Position numbers and translations under genes: made by a program
In this document: piece after piece, positions 42,083-50,359 of the stretch
Layout of the letters: each line of letters starts with the position of its first letter
Position numbering within the stretch: position 1 is the stretch's first letter
The notes under the pieces: model-generated
What the model was told of the DNA's origin: nothing
What the model saw: the letters and a program-made list of their open reading frames with translations, nothing else
Databases searched by the model: none
NCBI GenBank assembly: GCA_017621705.1
Contig: JAGASR010000010.1
Span: forward strand, 1-51,464
Origin: Clostridia bacterium
GTDB taxonomy: Bacteria > Bacillota > Clostridia > Oscillospirales > UBA644
Length of the DNA: 51,464 nucleotides
Reading direction: 5' to 3'

Positions 42083-42337
42083 TTATTTGATTTCCTGTTC
42101 CAGATCGTCGAACAGATCACTATCAAAAAATTCTCTCACAGATATATCGAGACCATCGCAGAGCTTCTTAATAGAAACAACACCGGGGTTCTGACTCTTC
42201 TCGTTCAGCATACTGTAAACCGTTGATGGAGTTACACCCGACAGGTTTGCCAGTGCGTTGATTGCAATATTCTTTTCCTCGCATAGCTGTAATATCCGTT
42301 TCGCTACTGCTTCCTTTGTGTTCAACCGTATCCCCAC
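42083..42337 (-). CDS. XRE-family HTH regulator of the island
   Basis: An 84-residue Cro/CI-type DNA-binding protein: VAKRILQLCEEKNIAINALANLSGVTPSTVYSMLNEKSQNPGVVSIKKLCDGLDISVREFF is a single HTH_3 domain covering nearly the whole protein. The annotated start is GTG (42337); a TTG 12 nt further in, with GGGG upstream, is an alternative. It is divergent from the serine recombinase, and the space between them carries repeated palindromes that are probably its operators. It likely represses itself and the recombinase (inference). Confidence 0.85.
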   Translation of the reverse strand: MGIRLNTKEAVAKRILQLCEEKNIAINALANLSGVTPSTVYSMLNEKSQNPGVVSIKKLCDGLDISVREFFDSDLFDDLEQEIK

Positions 42338-42341
42338 TTTC

Positions 42342-42447
42342 TGCGATATATCGTTAATAAATATTTTACACTAATTTGCGATTTCTCGTGTGCGACATAT
42401 CGCATATTTCACAAAAGTGTGCTATAATATACGATAAATCGTATAAT
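42342..42447. promoter_or_regulatory. Operator array between regulator and recombinase
   Basis: Four related dyads: TGCGATATATCGTT (42342-42355), a degenerate TGCGATTTCTCGTG (42377-42390), TGCGACATATCGCA (42391-42404) and TACGATAAATCGTA (42430-42443); consensus roughly tgCGAtAtaTCGca. The last overlaps the TATAAT boxes (42423-42428, 42442-42447) of the recombinase promoter. No good -35 is seen, which fits regulated expression. Confidence 0.6.
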
Positions 42448-42550
42448 TTCGGCGTGTATGCTGATTTTGACGATACAAATATGGTTAGTCACGGTTTCTT
42501 TTATCTCAGTTGGTAAAATATATAGTATCACTGTTATGGAGGAAACACAC

Positions 42551-43195
42551 ATGGAACACAAATTATATGGGTACATCCGTGTCAGTACACGGGAACAAAA
42601 CGAGGACAGGCAGGTTCGAGCGATGGAGGAGTTCGGAGTATCACCTGCTAATATGATCTGCGATAAGCAGTCTGGAAAGGATTTTGAACGTCCGGGGTAC
42701 AAGCGGCTGGTCAAAAAAATAAAGCCGGGCGACACTCTTGTGATTAAGAGTATCGACCGACTCGGACGTAACTATGATGAAATTTTAGAACAATGGAGGG
42801 TTCTCACAAAGGAGAAACAAGCGGATGTTGTCGTTCTTGATATGCCCCTGCTTGATACACGACAGGGTAAAGATTTGACCGGAACTCTGATCTCTGATAT
42901 TGTTTTACAGCTTCTATCCTATGTGGCGCAAACCGAACGTGAGTTTATCAAGCAGCGTCAGCGTGAAGGAATCGAAGCAGCAAGGGCGAACGGTGTTCAC
43001 CTTGGCAGAGCTGCGATGGAGCGTCCAGATAACTACGAAGAAGTTAAAGACGAATGGATGAAAGGTATCATTTCCGCAAGAGAAGCAGGGCGACTGCTTG
43101 GTATCTCGCATACAGGATTCAAAAAGTGGGTCATGCGGGATATGGTGGACGGCACTACCGCTAAAATAGTCATCAACACAACTACAAATATATAA
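42551..43195 (+). CDS. Small serine recombinase (resolvase/invertase family)
   Basis: A 214-residue site-specific recombinase. The catalytic domain shows YGYIRVSTREQNEDRQ with Arg10 and nucleophile Ser12, IDRLGRNYDEI, and the helix E region LLSYVAQTEREFIKQRQREGIEAARANGVHLGR. A C-terminal HTH (IISAREAGRLLGISHTGFKKWV) binds DNA. This is the size class of Hin/Gin/Mpi invertases and Tn3 resolvases, not the large ICE integrases. GGAGGAA precedes ATG at 42551. Two 28-bp dyad sites in inverted orientation begin 13 bp after its stop codon and are its likely targets. Confidence 0.93.
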   Translation: MEHKLYGYIRVSTREQNEDRQVRAMEEFGVSPANMICDKQSGKDFERPGYKRLVKKIKPGDTLVIKSIDRLGRNYDEILEQWRVLTKEKQADVVVLDMPLLDTRQGKDLTGTLISDIVLQLLSYVAQTEREFIKQRQREGIEAARANGVHLGRAAMERPDNYEEVKDEWMKGIISAREAGRLLGISHTGFKKWVMRDMVDGTTAKIVINTTTNI

Positions 43196-43207
43196 ATTTC
43201 GACAAAT

Positions 43208-43235
43208 GTTAACGAAAGTACACCTTTGTTGACAT
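43208..43235. promoter_or_regulatory. Left inverted dyad site, candidate recombination site
   Basis: A 28-bp dyad with 12-bp arms TGTTAACGAAAG and (complement) TGTCAACAAAGG around a TACA centre. Its 43211-43230 core matches the reverse complement of 43339-43358 at 18 of 20 positions, with 13 consecutive identities. Confidence 0.6.
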
Positions 43236-43296
43236 GGTATTACAAAGAAACCTTAACTACCATAACAGCTAAAAATCCACATAATTATACATATCT

Positions 43297-43325
43297 ATTA
43301 TAACATAATTCTGCCGATTAGTCAA
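43297..43325 (-). promoter_or_regulatory. Strong promoter inside the candidate invertible segment, pointing left
   Basis: Minus-strand TTGACT (43320-43325), exact 17-bp spacer, TATAAT (43297-43302). No leftward gene follows; transcripts would run antisense into the recombinase gene. Inverting the DNA between the two dyad sites would aim it at the ATPase operon. Confidence 0.75.
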
Positions 43326-43334
43326 GATGATTCG

Positions 43335-43362
43335 TGGAAACAAAGGTGTACCTTGGTTTCCA
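43335..43362. promoter_or_regulatory. Right inverted dyad site, candidate recombination site
   Basis: A 28-bp dyad with arms TGGAAACAAAGG and (complement) TGGAAACCAAGG, matching at 11 of 12, around a TGTA centre. It ends 2 bp before the GGAGGT ribosome binding site of the ATPase gene. Confidence 0.6.
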
Positions 43363-43375
43363 ATGGAGGTTTTCT

Positions 43376-45967
43376 ATGCTGAAATATCGTGTGAATAGTA
43401 TTCCCGATTTGACACTTAGCAAGTACCAAGTATTTGCTGATTCGGGTGTAGACGGAATGATAGAAGCTCAAATTCAATTTATCAAACAATTACATCGGGT
43501 ATCTTTGCTTGGAAAGGCAAGTATTCATTTTTTCTTTAACTATGATCCTTCTCGGTTGGAAGGGCAGAAACTAAAAATCGAATTGGTTTTCAATGGATTG
43601 GAACAAAACGATCCTTACAATGATAAATTGCGTAAAGTAATTAATTCATCTGGAATTGCAAAGTATTTCAATTTACGTGAAGATTCGCAGGATTATTCAT
43701 CAAAACCACAATACACCAATATGGCGGTAATGCACAAAAAAGAGCGTTTATTGCAAACATCACTTAATAATGAAGAACGTTATTTTTATGTTGTTCCTAA
43801 TTGGGTGATGAATGAAGAAGCTCGTTTGTATAGTCTTTTGAAAATGATGCAATCATTCGATGAGAAATGTTGCTATAGAGTTGATCTCTATACCATGGAT
43901 GGCCTGGAAGATGACATTCACAAGAGCTTTGAAAGACCGCTTACGTATTTAAGAAATGTTTCTAACCGTAGTACTGGAATTAGTGAATTATCAAAAATCG
44001 AAACTGAAAAACGTGATCCAAATGCTGATGAAACGCTACATCAATATGAAAACTGGTTAAAAGCCGTAGATGCCAATTCTGTTTATAGATGTAGAATTTG
44101 TGCGTTTGCTAATGATGCACACATCTGTCAATTACTGTTAGATAGCACGATTTCCGAAAGCGTGCAAAGTGGAAATGCCTCCATTAAGTGTTGGAAGGGA
44201 GAGTTTTCTCCTCTTGAAAAACTGGATGTGGTTGAATCATACTGCATGGAAGAAACACCAAACTCCTTGAAATATTGGTCAACAACATTCACTTCCGAGG
44301 AGATTGCAGCTTTTGTGCGTTTTCCGATCCTGTATGATGGCGAATCTATTGAATTACCCAAAGAAACCGCTGCTCTGCACGAAAAAGACGGCATAGTGCT
44401 CGGTTATGACGAGAATCACTATGAAGTAAAAATACCTGAGAAATTACTTCCCAAGCATATGTTTGTGTGTGGCGTTCCCGGTTCCGGTAAAACAAACACT
44501 ATGTTGCTTTTGGCTAATAGTCTATGGAATAACATTGTTATCGATGAAAACGGAATAGAGAAAAAGTCACATATCCCTTTCTTGGTTCTTGAACCGGCAA
44601 AACGTGAATACCGTGAACTTGCACTCTTTGATATACCTGAATTAATAATATTTTCTCCTTCTGCTTGCACAAATTTTCCGATGAAAATTAATCCATTTGA
44701 ATTTCCAATAGGGTTAACTTTATCCGAACATATAAGTCGCTTGTGCCAAGTATTTGAAGGGGCGTTCCCCATAGCACCTCCGGCACCTTTTATTCTTGAT
44801 AGAGCAATTCAAAAAATATATGAAAATCATGGATGGAATGCAAAGGATATCAATACAGGAGTAAAAGAATATCCTGTTATGACAGAATTGTATAACCAGT
44901 TCGAAAAAGAACTGTTAACTACAAACTACGATAGTGAAATACGAGGAAATATAAGATCTGTCTTGGAAATGAGAATAGGTAGTCTTTTACGTCGCGAGAT
45001 GGCAGAAATGTTTGATGTGTCTAAATCCACATTGTCTCCCGAGGAATGGCTACAACATCCTGTTGTAATCGAACTTGAATCACTGGGTGAAGGACCTGCA
45101 AATTTTGTCACATTATTGTTGTGTACCTTGATTCGTGAAACGTTAAAGGTTAATCCAACAAAAGACAAAAACAAAGCTATTCGTCATGTGATTTTCATAG
45201 AGGAAGCACACAATTTAATTGCGGCAGAATCTCAAGTGGATGATCCTCAAGATACTAATCCCAAAATAGCTGCAACTGCGTTCATTGTGAAAATGTTGGC
45301 TGAAGTTCGTGCATTAAGAGAAGGCATTATAATTGCGGATCAGTTGCCCACAGCGATGGCACCTGAGGTTATCAAAAATACAAACATAAAATTGGTTCAT
45401 CGTTTGACCTCAGCCGATGATAGAGGACTCGTGGGTAGCACGATGTCTGCAAGCCAACTTCAAATGGAAAATATGGCTACATACACAAGTGGACAGGCAT
45501 TAATATCTTACGAAAAGTTATTAAGACCTTATGAAATGCAAGTTAAGTTAGTTCCTGAGCATGGCGAGGAAACACCTAATGATGATTTGCTTTTGGAAAT
45601 AATGAAAAGCAAGTCAGGATATCAGCATCTTCTTCAACGGGAAGAAAACAACTTATTATATGAAATCGAAAATAAGGTTGCAAAACTGTTGGAAGAAGAG
45701 GCAAAAGCCATAACAGTAATTGGTGATACAAATATTGCAAATATGACGGAATCAGAAGCCTTAAGATGGTGGAAAACAAATACCACAAATATCGCGAATC
45801 TCAAAATGAAAGCAATCCCATATAGATTCCAATGTGAAAACTTAAATGAACAATTTATAAATGCTGATAGAAAGCAATTTTTATTAAATGCGATTGACAC
45901 ATTGGGTCAGCAATATGAAAAGGTCTTGCGAATGCGCGTAAAGAAATTTATGTCTTCCGGTACCTAA
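43376..45967 (+). CDS. HerA/VirB4-like ATPase (DUF87-type)
   Basis: A 863-residue protein. The first ~340 residues are an unrecognised domain. The ATPase follows: Walker A GVPGSGKTNTM at about 366-373, the LVLEPAKREYREL segment shortly after, and Walker B HVIFIEEAHNL at about 603-613, then an IIIADQLP sensor-like motif and a helical C-terminus. This is the FtsK/HerA superfamily of ring-forming pumps that move DNA or proteins; HerA-type ATPases are frequent in anti-phage and secretion systems. ATG at 43376 is set by GGAGGT; a frame from 43334 crosses the dyad site. First gene of a nine-gene operon. Confidence 0.85.
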   Translation: MLKYRVNSIPDLTLSKYQVFADSGVDGMIEAQIQFIKQLHRVSLLGKASIHFFFNYDPSRLEGQKLKIELVFNGLEQNDPYNDKLRKVINSSGIAKYFNLREDSQDYSSKPQYTNMAVMHKKERLLQTSLNNEERYFYVVPNWVMNEEARLYSLLKMMQSFDEKCCYRVDLYTMDGLEDDIHKSFERPLTYLRNVSNRSTGISELSKIETEKRDPNADETLHQYENWLKAVDANSVYRCRICAFANDAHICQLLLDSTISESVQSGNASIKCWKGEFSPLEKLDVVESYCMEETPNSLKYWSTTFTSEEIAAFVRFPILYDGESIELPKETAALHEKDGIVLGYDENHYEVKIPEKLLPKHMFVCGVPGSGKTNTMLLLANSLWNNIVIDENGIEKKSHIPFLVLEPAKREYRELALFDIPELIIFSPSACTNFPMKINPFEFPIGLTLSEHISRLCQVFEGAFPIAPPAPFILDRAIQKIYENHGWNAKDINTGVKEYPVMTELYNQFEKELLTTNYDSEIRGNIRSVLEMRIGSLLRREMAEMFDVSKSTLSPEEWLQHPVVIELESLGEGPANFVTLLLCTLIRETLKVNPTKDKNKAIRHVIFIEEAHNLIAAESQVDDPQDTNPKIAATAFIVKMLAEVRALREGIIIADQLPTAMAPEVIKNTNIKLVHRLTSADDRGLVGSTMSASQLQMENMATYTSGQALISYEKLLRPYEMQVKLVPEHGEETPNDDLLLEIMKSKSGYQHLLQREENNLLYEIENKVAKLLEEEAKAITVIGDTNIANMTESEALRWWKTNTTNIANLKMKAIPYRFQCENLNEQFINADRKQFLLNAIDTLGQQYEKVLRMRVKKFMSSGT

Positions 45968-46013
45968 TATACTTCATTTTTTATAGTTTTTTATTTTATA
46001 GGAGCAAATTAAG

Positions 46014-46499
46014 ATGGCAAATAGTCTAGAAAGAAAAAAAGGCGAAATTAAAGAGATAAACGAGAATATCGAAAAGAAGAATGTAGAAGCGGATCAATTA
46101 GAAGAAAATCTAGCTGCATATCAAGAAGCACGGGCTGAAATCGAAAATTCAAATATGAGCGACGAGGCGAAAAGCAAAGCATTGAAAGCTCTAGAGGAAG
46201 CTAGAGAAGCCAATCGCGAAAAAGGTGAAGAACTCGCCGAAGAAACGCGCTCTGATACCGAACGCCTTGAGGAAATTAAGCAAGAAACCCAAGAAGCTAT
46301 TAATGATGCCAATGACGAAAAAAGCAGTTTGGAAAGCAAGCAAAAACTGTTTGAACGGTTAGGGATAGGTGAAGGCATTGATGAAGCAATATCAGAAGTT
46401 GATAAAGAAATTACGGAAGAACAAGACATTATGGAAGAAATAATTAATACTGAAAAATCAATGAATGATACTGTAAACCGTTTAAGGCGACATTCCTGA
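46014..46499 (+). CDS. Coiled-coil protein of the island operon
   Basis: A 161-residue, highly charged protein, almost entirely Lys/Glu-rich helix with heptad-like spacing (residues ~5-110 and ~125-155), so a long coiled coil is expected. A short break at about 113-122 (ERLGIGEGID) separates two helices. No signal peptide or membrane segment. It could be a structural or adaptor component of the ATPase complex; no family is recognised. AGGAG lies 8 nt before ATG. Confidence 0.8.
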   Translation: MANSLERKKGEIKEINENIEKKNVEADQLEENLAAYQEARAEIENSNMSDEAKSKALKALEEAREANREKGEELAEETRSDTERLEEIKQETQEAINDANDEKSSLESKQKLFERLGIGEGIDEAISEVDKEITEEQDIMEEIINTEKSMNDTVNRLRRHS

Positions 46500-46597
46500 G
46501 AGGTGGTGAATTAACGGAAATACAAAATATTCCGATTGAAAGAACCGATTGCATAAAAAAATCCTTTGAAGATGCATCGAAATCAATACGGAAGGTT

Positions 46598-47191
46598 TTG
46601 GATACCTTTTCATCGAATTTATGCGTTAAGCAGTGCAAAAAAGTTCTTAACGATTCAGGACAATTTGTTTCAGAAATATCCCATTACACCGAAGCAGATA
46701 ATACAATCTATATGGATGAAGCAAAAGATAATGAAGAATATGCAATAACTTTCAGACACGAATATGGACATTTTGCAGATGCTCAGTTAAAACGCCCTTC
46801 CATGGATGGCATTTTCACCGAGGCGATAACCGCTGATTGTGATTGGTATGTAACAACTTATGATTATGGTCAAGATAATTTGCAAACCATGTTAGGTGAA
46901 TTAGAAAGCTCGGATGCATTAGACAGCCGCTACTTGTCTGATATGTTATCAGGTATGTTCCATAATGATCCGATTATTATAGAAACTTATTATAGAAATG
47001 GGGCGGCATTCTATCATCATACCGATACATATTGGGATGGTATAACCGGTCCACAGATGGCTGTAGAACGAGAAATCTTTGCTAATTTATTTGGTATATA
47101 TTCTGAGAACGATAAAGCGGTTGTTGGTTTCGTAGAAAAATATTTTCCCAACACAACAGCGCGATTCAAAAAGTCATTGGAGGGAGTTTAA
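46598..47191 (+). CDS. HExxH zinc-metallopeptidase-like protein
   Basis: At least 197 residues with a zincin motif FRHEYGHFAD (H54, E55, H58 when counted from TTG 46598) followed by TEAITADCDWY and later REIFANLFGIY, where a third ligand may lie. The start is uncertain: no ATG exists, TTG 46598 has a badly placed SD, and the same frame is open back to 46469. A CTG at 46496 overlaps the previous stop as CTGA, with AAGG 8 nt upstream; starting there would add 34 residues (RGGELTEIQNIPIERTD...). Stop shares TAATG with the next gene. Confidence 0.75.
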   Translation: MDTFSSNLCVKQCKKVLNDSGQFVSEISHYTEADNTIYMDEAKDNEEYAITFRHEYGHFADAQLKRPSMDGIFTEAITADCDWYVTTYDYGQDNLQTMLGELESSDALDSRYLSDMLSGMFHNDPIIIETYYRNGAAFYHHTDTYWDGITGPQMAVEREIFANLFGIYSENDKAVVGFVEKYFPNTTARFKKSLEGV

Positions 47192-47394
47192 TGGAAACAA
47201 AGGAATTTAATGCACTATTGCGCGTAAAAAACAAAAAATATCTGGAGTTGTTTGGATATATTCCGTGTATTACAGATTACTCATGTGATCGTGAACAATA
47301 TTTAAGGGCTTTAGATGAAGCGTTTAAAAAACATATAGAACTTAATCAAATATTACCACTATACCATAATACTGAAAGCAATGTAGAAAATTAA
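47191..47394 (+). CDS. Small protein of the island operon
   Basis: A 67-residue protein, not recognised. It is predicted helical with an aromatic/charged pattern (KNKKYLELFGYIPCITDYSCDREQYLRALDEAFKKHIEL); no membrane segment. A strong GGAGGGA precedes the ATG, and both ends overlap neighbours by TAATG junctions, so it is clearly translated within the operon. It may be an accessory or immunity-type partner of the peptidase (speculative). Confidence 0.7.
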   Translation: METKEFNALLRVKNKKYLELFGYIPCITDYSCDREQYLRALDEAFKKHIELNQILPLYHNTESNVEN

Positions 47395-48146
47395 TGTATC
47401 CGTATATTTCAATTTATGGTCATGATATACCTGTATACACATTATGCGCGAGTGTAGGTGCTATTGTAGCAATGGCTATCGAATGCCATTTGTTATTAGT
47501 CAGTAAACAATTTAAAAAATACATCGACTACATTCTGGTTTCATTTATTGGTATTTTGATAGGAGGAAAGGCGTTTGGTATACTTAGTACTCTACTGTCA
47601 GATTACAATAAAACTGGTTTGATTATTTTAGATGACATATTATTACGATCAGGGTTTGTATTTTATGGAGGTTTAATTGGATTTCTTGTAACCCTAATGC
47701 TTATTTGTCGAATCGCCAATAAACCTTTTCATGAGATGAGCGGAACACTGGGAATATCAATTCCACTCTTCCATGCTTTTGGGCGTGTTGGATGCTACTT
47801 TGGTGGATGCTGTTATGGAAAGATAAGTAGTAGTTGGTTAGCAATACCATATACCATTGTTTTAAAAGAAGATATACATTTGCGATTTCCAGTACAAATT
47901 TATGAAGCGATATTTGAATTTTTGATGTTTATCACAATGTATCTCACATATAAAAGGCACTCTAATTATAGAACGAAAGTATTAAGTATATATTTATTTA
48001 CTTATTCAATTTTTCGCTTTTTTATAGAGTTTTTGCGTGGTGATGAGATTAGAGGCATATATGGCTTGTTAAGCTTTAGTCAATATATCAGCATCATGGT
48101 ATTTATTATTTCGCTATTGTATTTGATTAGAAAGGAGAAAATATAA
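47394..48146 (+). CDS. Prolipoprotein diacylglyceryl transferase (Lgt)-like membrane protein
   Basis: A 250-residue membrane protein with about seven hydrophobic helices and the Lgt-type core LRSGFVFYGGLIG and HAFGRVGCYFGGCCYG, plus RFPVQIYEAIFE and RFFIEFLRGDEIRG at the C-terminus. In true Lgt the signature is GRxGNFxNxE; here the Asn residues are replaced by Cys, as in Lgt-like paralogues of unknown substrate. True Lgt adds diacylglycerol to lipobox Cys. Being on a mobile operon, it might lipidate or process an operon product. Starts with a TAATG junction. Confidence 0.85.
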   Translation: MYPYISIYGHDIPVYTLCASVGAIVAMAIECHLLLVSKQFKKYIDYILVSFIGILIGGKAFGILSTLLSDYNKTGLIILDDILLRSGFVFYGGLIGFLVTLMLICRIANKPFHEMSGTLGISIPLFHAFGRVGCYFGGCCYGKISSSWLAIPYTIVLKEDIHLRFPVQIYEAIFEFLMFITMYLTYKRHSNYRTKVLSIYLFTYSIFRFFIEFLRGDEIRGIYGLLSFSQYISIMVFIISLLYLIRKEKI

Positions 48147-48147
48147 T

Positions 48148-50034
48148 ATGAATATAATAATTTGTTTATTTCTTGGAGGCTTAATAGGCGGTGGAATAGG
48201 GTTAGCTTTGGAAGTAGGCGCTGCAATTATAAGTTGTGTCACTTGTAGTGATGGCGACTCTGTAGCTTTATGTATACCACTTGCTATTGTTGGTGCAGTA
48301 ATAGGTTTACTTGTAGGCATATACAAAGATGTAGATGCTGCTCAGCGTAATAAAGAAATGGAGGCACAGCGGCTTGCTAATGAAGCAACACAACGTTGGC
48401 AAAATTGGAGTAATCAATTAAATAATCTGTATGAAAAAATAATAAATGATGCTCTTCATGTAAATGCATCATTCGATCCTGTACTCGAATATGAACAAAT
48501 CAAAAAAATGCGTTCCACTATGGATGGTTCAGATGCTCGTTATCTTGAGACATATAGAGCATTATCAAATTCACACGAAGAACGCTTGCGTAATAATCTC
48601 TATACAGCATTGACCGGAGAAGATCCGAAATTTAAGGATATGTCCGAGGAAGAGCGTTTTGAAGAATTAGTTAAAGCAATGGCGGAATCATTGTCATCTG
48701 GCGTTCTTCCTGATTCTCAACTCGATCTCAGCTTAAATTTAGCAAGCCTTTGTCTCTCAGTTAATATTTTGAAGTGTCTGTTCTATTTACATCAAGATGA
48801 TAAATTAATTATTGATGCTTATGAGGGAATTAGAGAAGCAACGTTAGCTGTTATACAGCAACCCCTTATTTATCTTGAGCAACGCGAATATGGCGATTTC
48901 AATCTGAGAATCGATGATGACATCGAATTTAAGAAAATGTCTGTTTGGATTAGCAAGAATGGCATGTCCGAATTTTCAGCATTTACATCAAGATTACGCA
49001 CTAATACCGATAATATCCTTAATATGGCTGCTGAAGGTGAGTTTATTAAGTTTATCGAAACCTCTTGCCGTATAATGTGGTATTATGCGAAGTTAAAGCC
49101 GTTTGATGTTGAAAAGTTCAATGCAGCCGCAGGATATTTCAACACATACAGTAGAAAGAATTCCTCTATAGTAAAAGTTGAATCTTTGTTAGCTCAAATA
49201 TATGCAAAAAATCAACTTGGTGGTCAAAATCTCGTTCAACAAGATATGAAGTTGATCGATGAGTGGATACATGGTGTATATGAATATTCAAGTGATGACT
49301 GCACTTTGTTTGCATCGGGTCTTGCTTGGATGGAACTTTTTGAGATCGAACGTCATGTTTTGCGTAAACTTGTAGAATATGGGGTTCCTCTTCCGGCTGA
49401 TATACAGGAAAGATTGTCATTCCTTGAAAGTGGTGGAACTGCTAATATCAAGCTTTATCAAATCACACCCACAAATGATTATATGTTTGATAATAGCTCA
49501 TTAGATTGGGACAACAATGACTATGGTGTATTCTTCAGAAAACTTGCAATGAAGAAAATGAACTTAAACTATTCGATGGCATATTCGAAGTGGACAAAGA
49601 CGCTTCCTCTTGCAAGCGGTCAGAAAGTTTCATTTGAATCGATTGTTGAAGAATTCAAAGCATTAGTTGCAGATTTCGATGGTGAAGTAATAACTTACAC
49701 TACAGTAGCTAAGGCGGTCAACCTTGTGAACCTAGAGTACCCTAATGCAGTCATATTCAAATTCACAAGTGAACGTAATCGCTGCATTGAAATGATGTTC
49801 TATTGTGAAAAATATGGACGCAACTTAAATATAACTATCATAACCATGTTTGCTCCCGATAACACACTTCCTGTTGAATCTTTAGAAAAATATTGTTCTG
49901 CGATTAAGAACAATATGTACATTGATAGCTTTAAGGAATCAATTTTACAATCTGTTGATGTTGTTGTTAAGGAAAAGCAGTCTGTATATGGAGACGAAAT
50001 AGTCGAACCCAAGAAAAAAACTATTATGGAATGA
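48148..50034 (+). CDS. Large membrane-anchored protein of unknown function
   Basis: 628 residues, not recognised. The N-terminus has two Gly-rich hydrophobic segments (FLGGLIGGGIGLALEVGAAII and IPLAIVGAVIGLLVGIY, about 6-62) forming a hairpin anchor. A helical, Gln/Asn-rich linker follows (about 70-110), then a long mostly helical cytosolic region. The last ~130 residues show alternating strands (SFESIVEEFKAL, VITYTTVAKAVN, AVIFKFTSER, NITIITMF), suggesting a small alpha/beta domain. Two Cys lie in the loop between the first membrane segments. AAAGGAG precedes ATG. Probably the membrane platform of the system (inference). Confidence 0.75.
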   Translation: MNIIICLFLGGLIGGGIGLALEVGAAIISCVTCSDGDSVALCIPLAIVGAVIGLLVGIYKDVDAAQRNKEMEAQRLANEATQRWQNWSNQLNNLYEKIINDALHVNASFDPVLEYEQIKKMRSTMDGSDARYLETYRALSNSHEERLRNNLYTALTGEDPKFKDMSEEERFEELVKAMAESLSSGVLPDSQLDLSLNLASLCLSVNILKCLFYLHQDDKLIIDAYEGIREATLAVIQQPLIYLEQREYGDFNLRIDDDIEFKKMSVWISKNGMSEFSAFTSRLRTNTDNILNMAAEGEFIKFIETSCRIMWYYAKLKPFDVEKFNAAAGYFNTYSRKNSSIVKVESLLAQIYAKNQLGGQNLVQQDMKLIDEWIHGVYEYSSDDCTLFASGLAWMELFEIERHVLRKLVEYGVPLPADIQERLSFLESGGTANIKLYQITPTNDYMFDNSSLDWDNNDYGVFFRKLAMKKMNLNYSMAYSKWTKTLPLASGQKVSFESIVEEFKALVADFDGEVITYTTVAKAVNLVNLEYPNAVIFKFTSERNRCIEMMFYCEKYGRNLNITIITMFAPDNTLPVESLEKYCSAIKNNMYIDSFKESILQSVDVVVKEKQSVYGDEIVEPKKKTIME

Positions 50035-50044
50035 GGTATATAAA

Positions 50045-50359
50045 ATGTTGATTGCGATTATCATAATCGTTATTGTCGCTGTGATTTTATTTAAGGTCAT
50101 GAAAAGCACAAATCAAAACAATGAAATCAATAACTTAATGCAACTTGCCAATCAAGGTGACTCTGGTGCACAATATCAGCTTGGATATTATTATTTCACA
50201 GAAGTAAAGGATATTGATCAAGCTGTTTACTGGATATGTTTGAGTGAATATAATGGAAATGAGCAGGCAACATACTTCTTACAGCGTATGATCGAAGTGG
50301 GGGTCCCGAGAATTTACGAGCGAATTGAAAATGCCAGAACCCAGATAGGCATTAACTAA
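50045..50359 (+). CDS. Membrane-anchored Sel1-repeat protein
   Basis: A 104-residue protein with one N-terminal membrane helix (LIAIIIIVIVAVILFKVM) followed by one or two Sel1/TPR-like repeats: LMQLANQGDSGAQYQLGYYYFTEVKDIDQAVYWICLSEYNGNEQATYFL. Sel1 repeats usually mediate protein contacts. GAGGT precedes ATG; the gene starts 10 bp after the 628-residue protein gene and overlaps the JAMM gene. Confidence 0.85.
   Translation: MLIAIIIIVIVAVILFKVMKSTNQNNEINNLMQLANQGDSGAQYQLGYYYFTEVKDIDQAVYWICLSEYNGNEQATYFLQRMIEVGVPRIYERIENARTQIGIN

Noticed and set aside
42458..42550. N-terminal extension of the serine recombinase
   Set aside because: The extra residues precede the GGAGGAA site; the family starts at the YGYIRVS region just after ATG 42551.
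43208..43362. CRISPR or insertion-sequence ends as explanation of the inverted dyads
   Set aside because: Only two copies with no spacer array and no transposase gene between them; the enclosed 100 bp are just a promoter.
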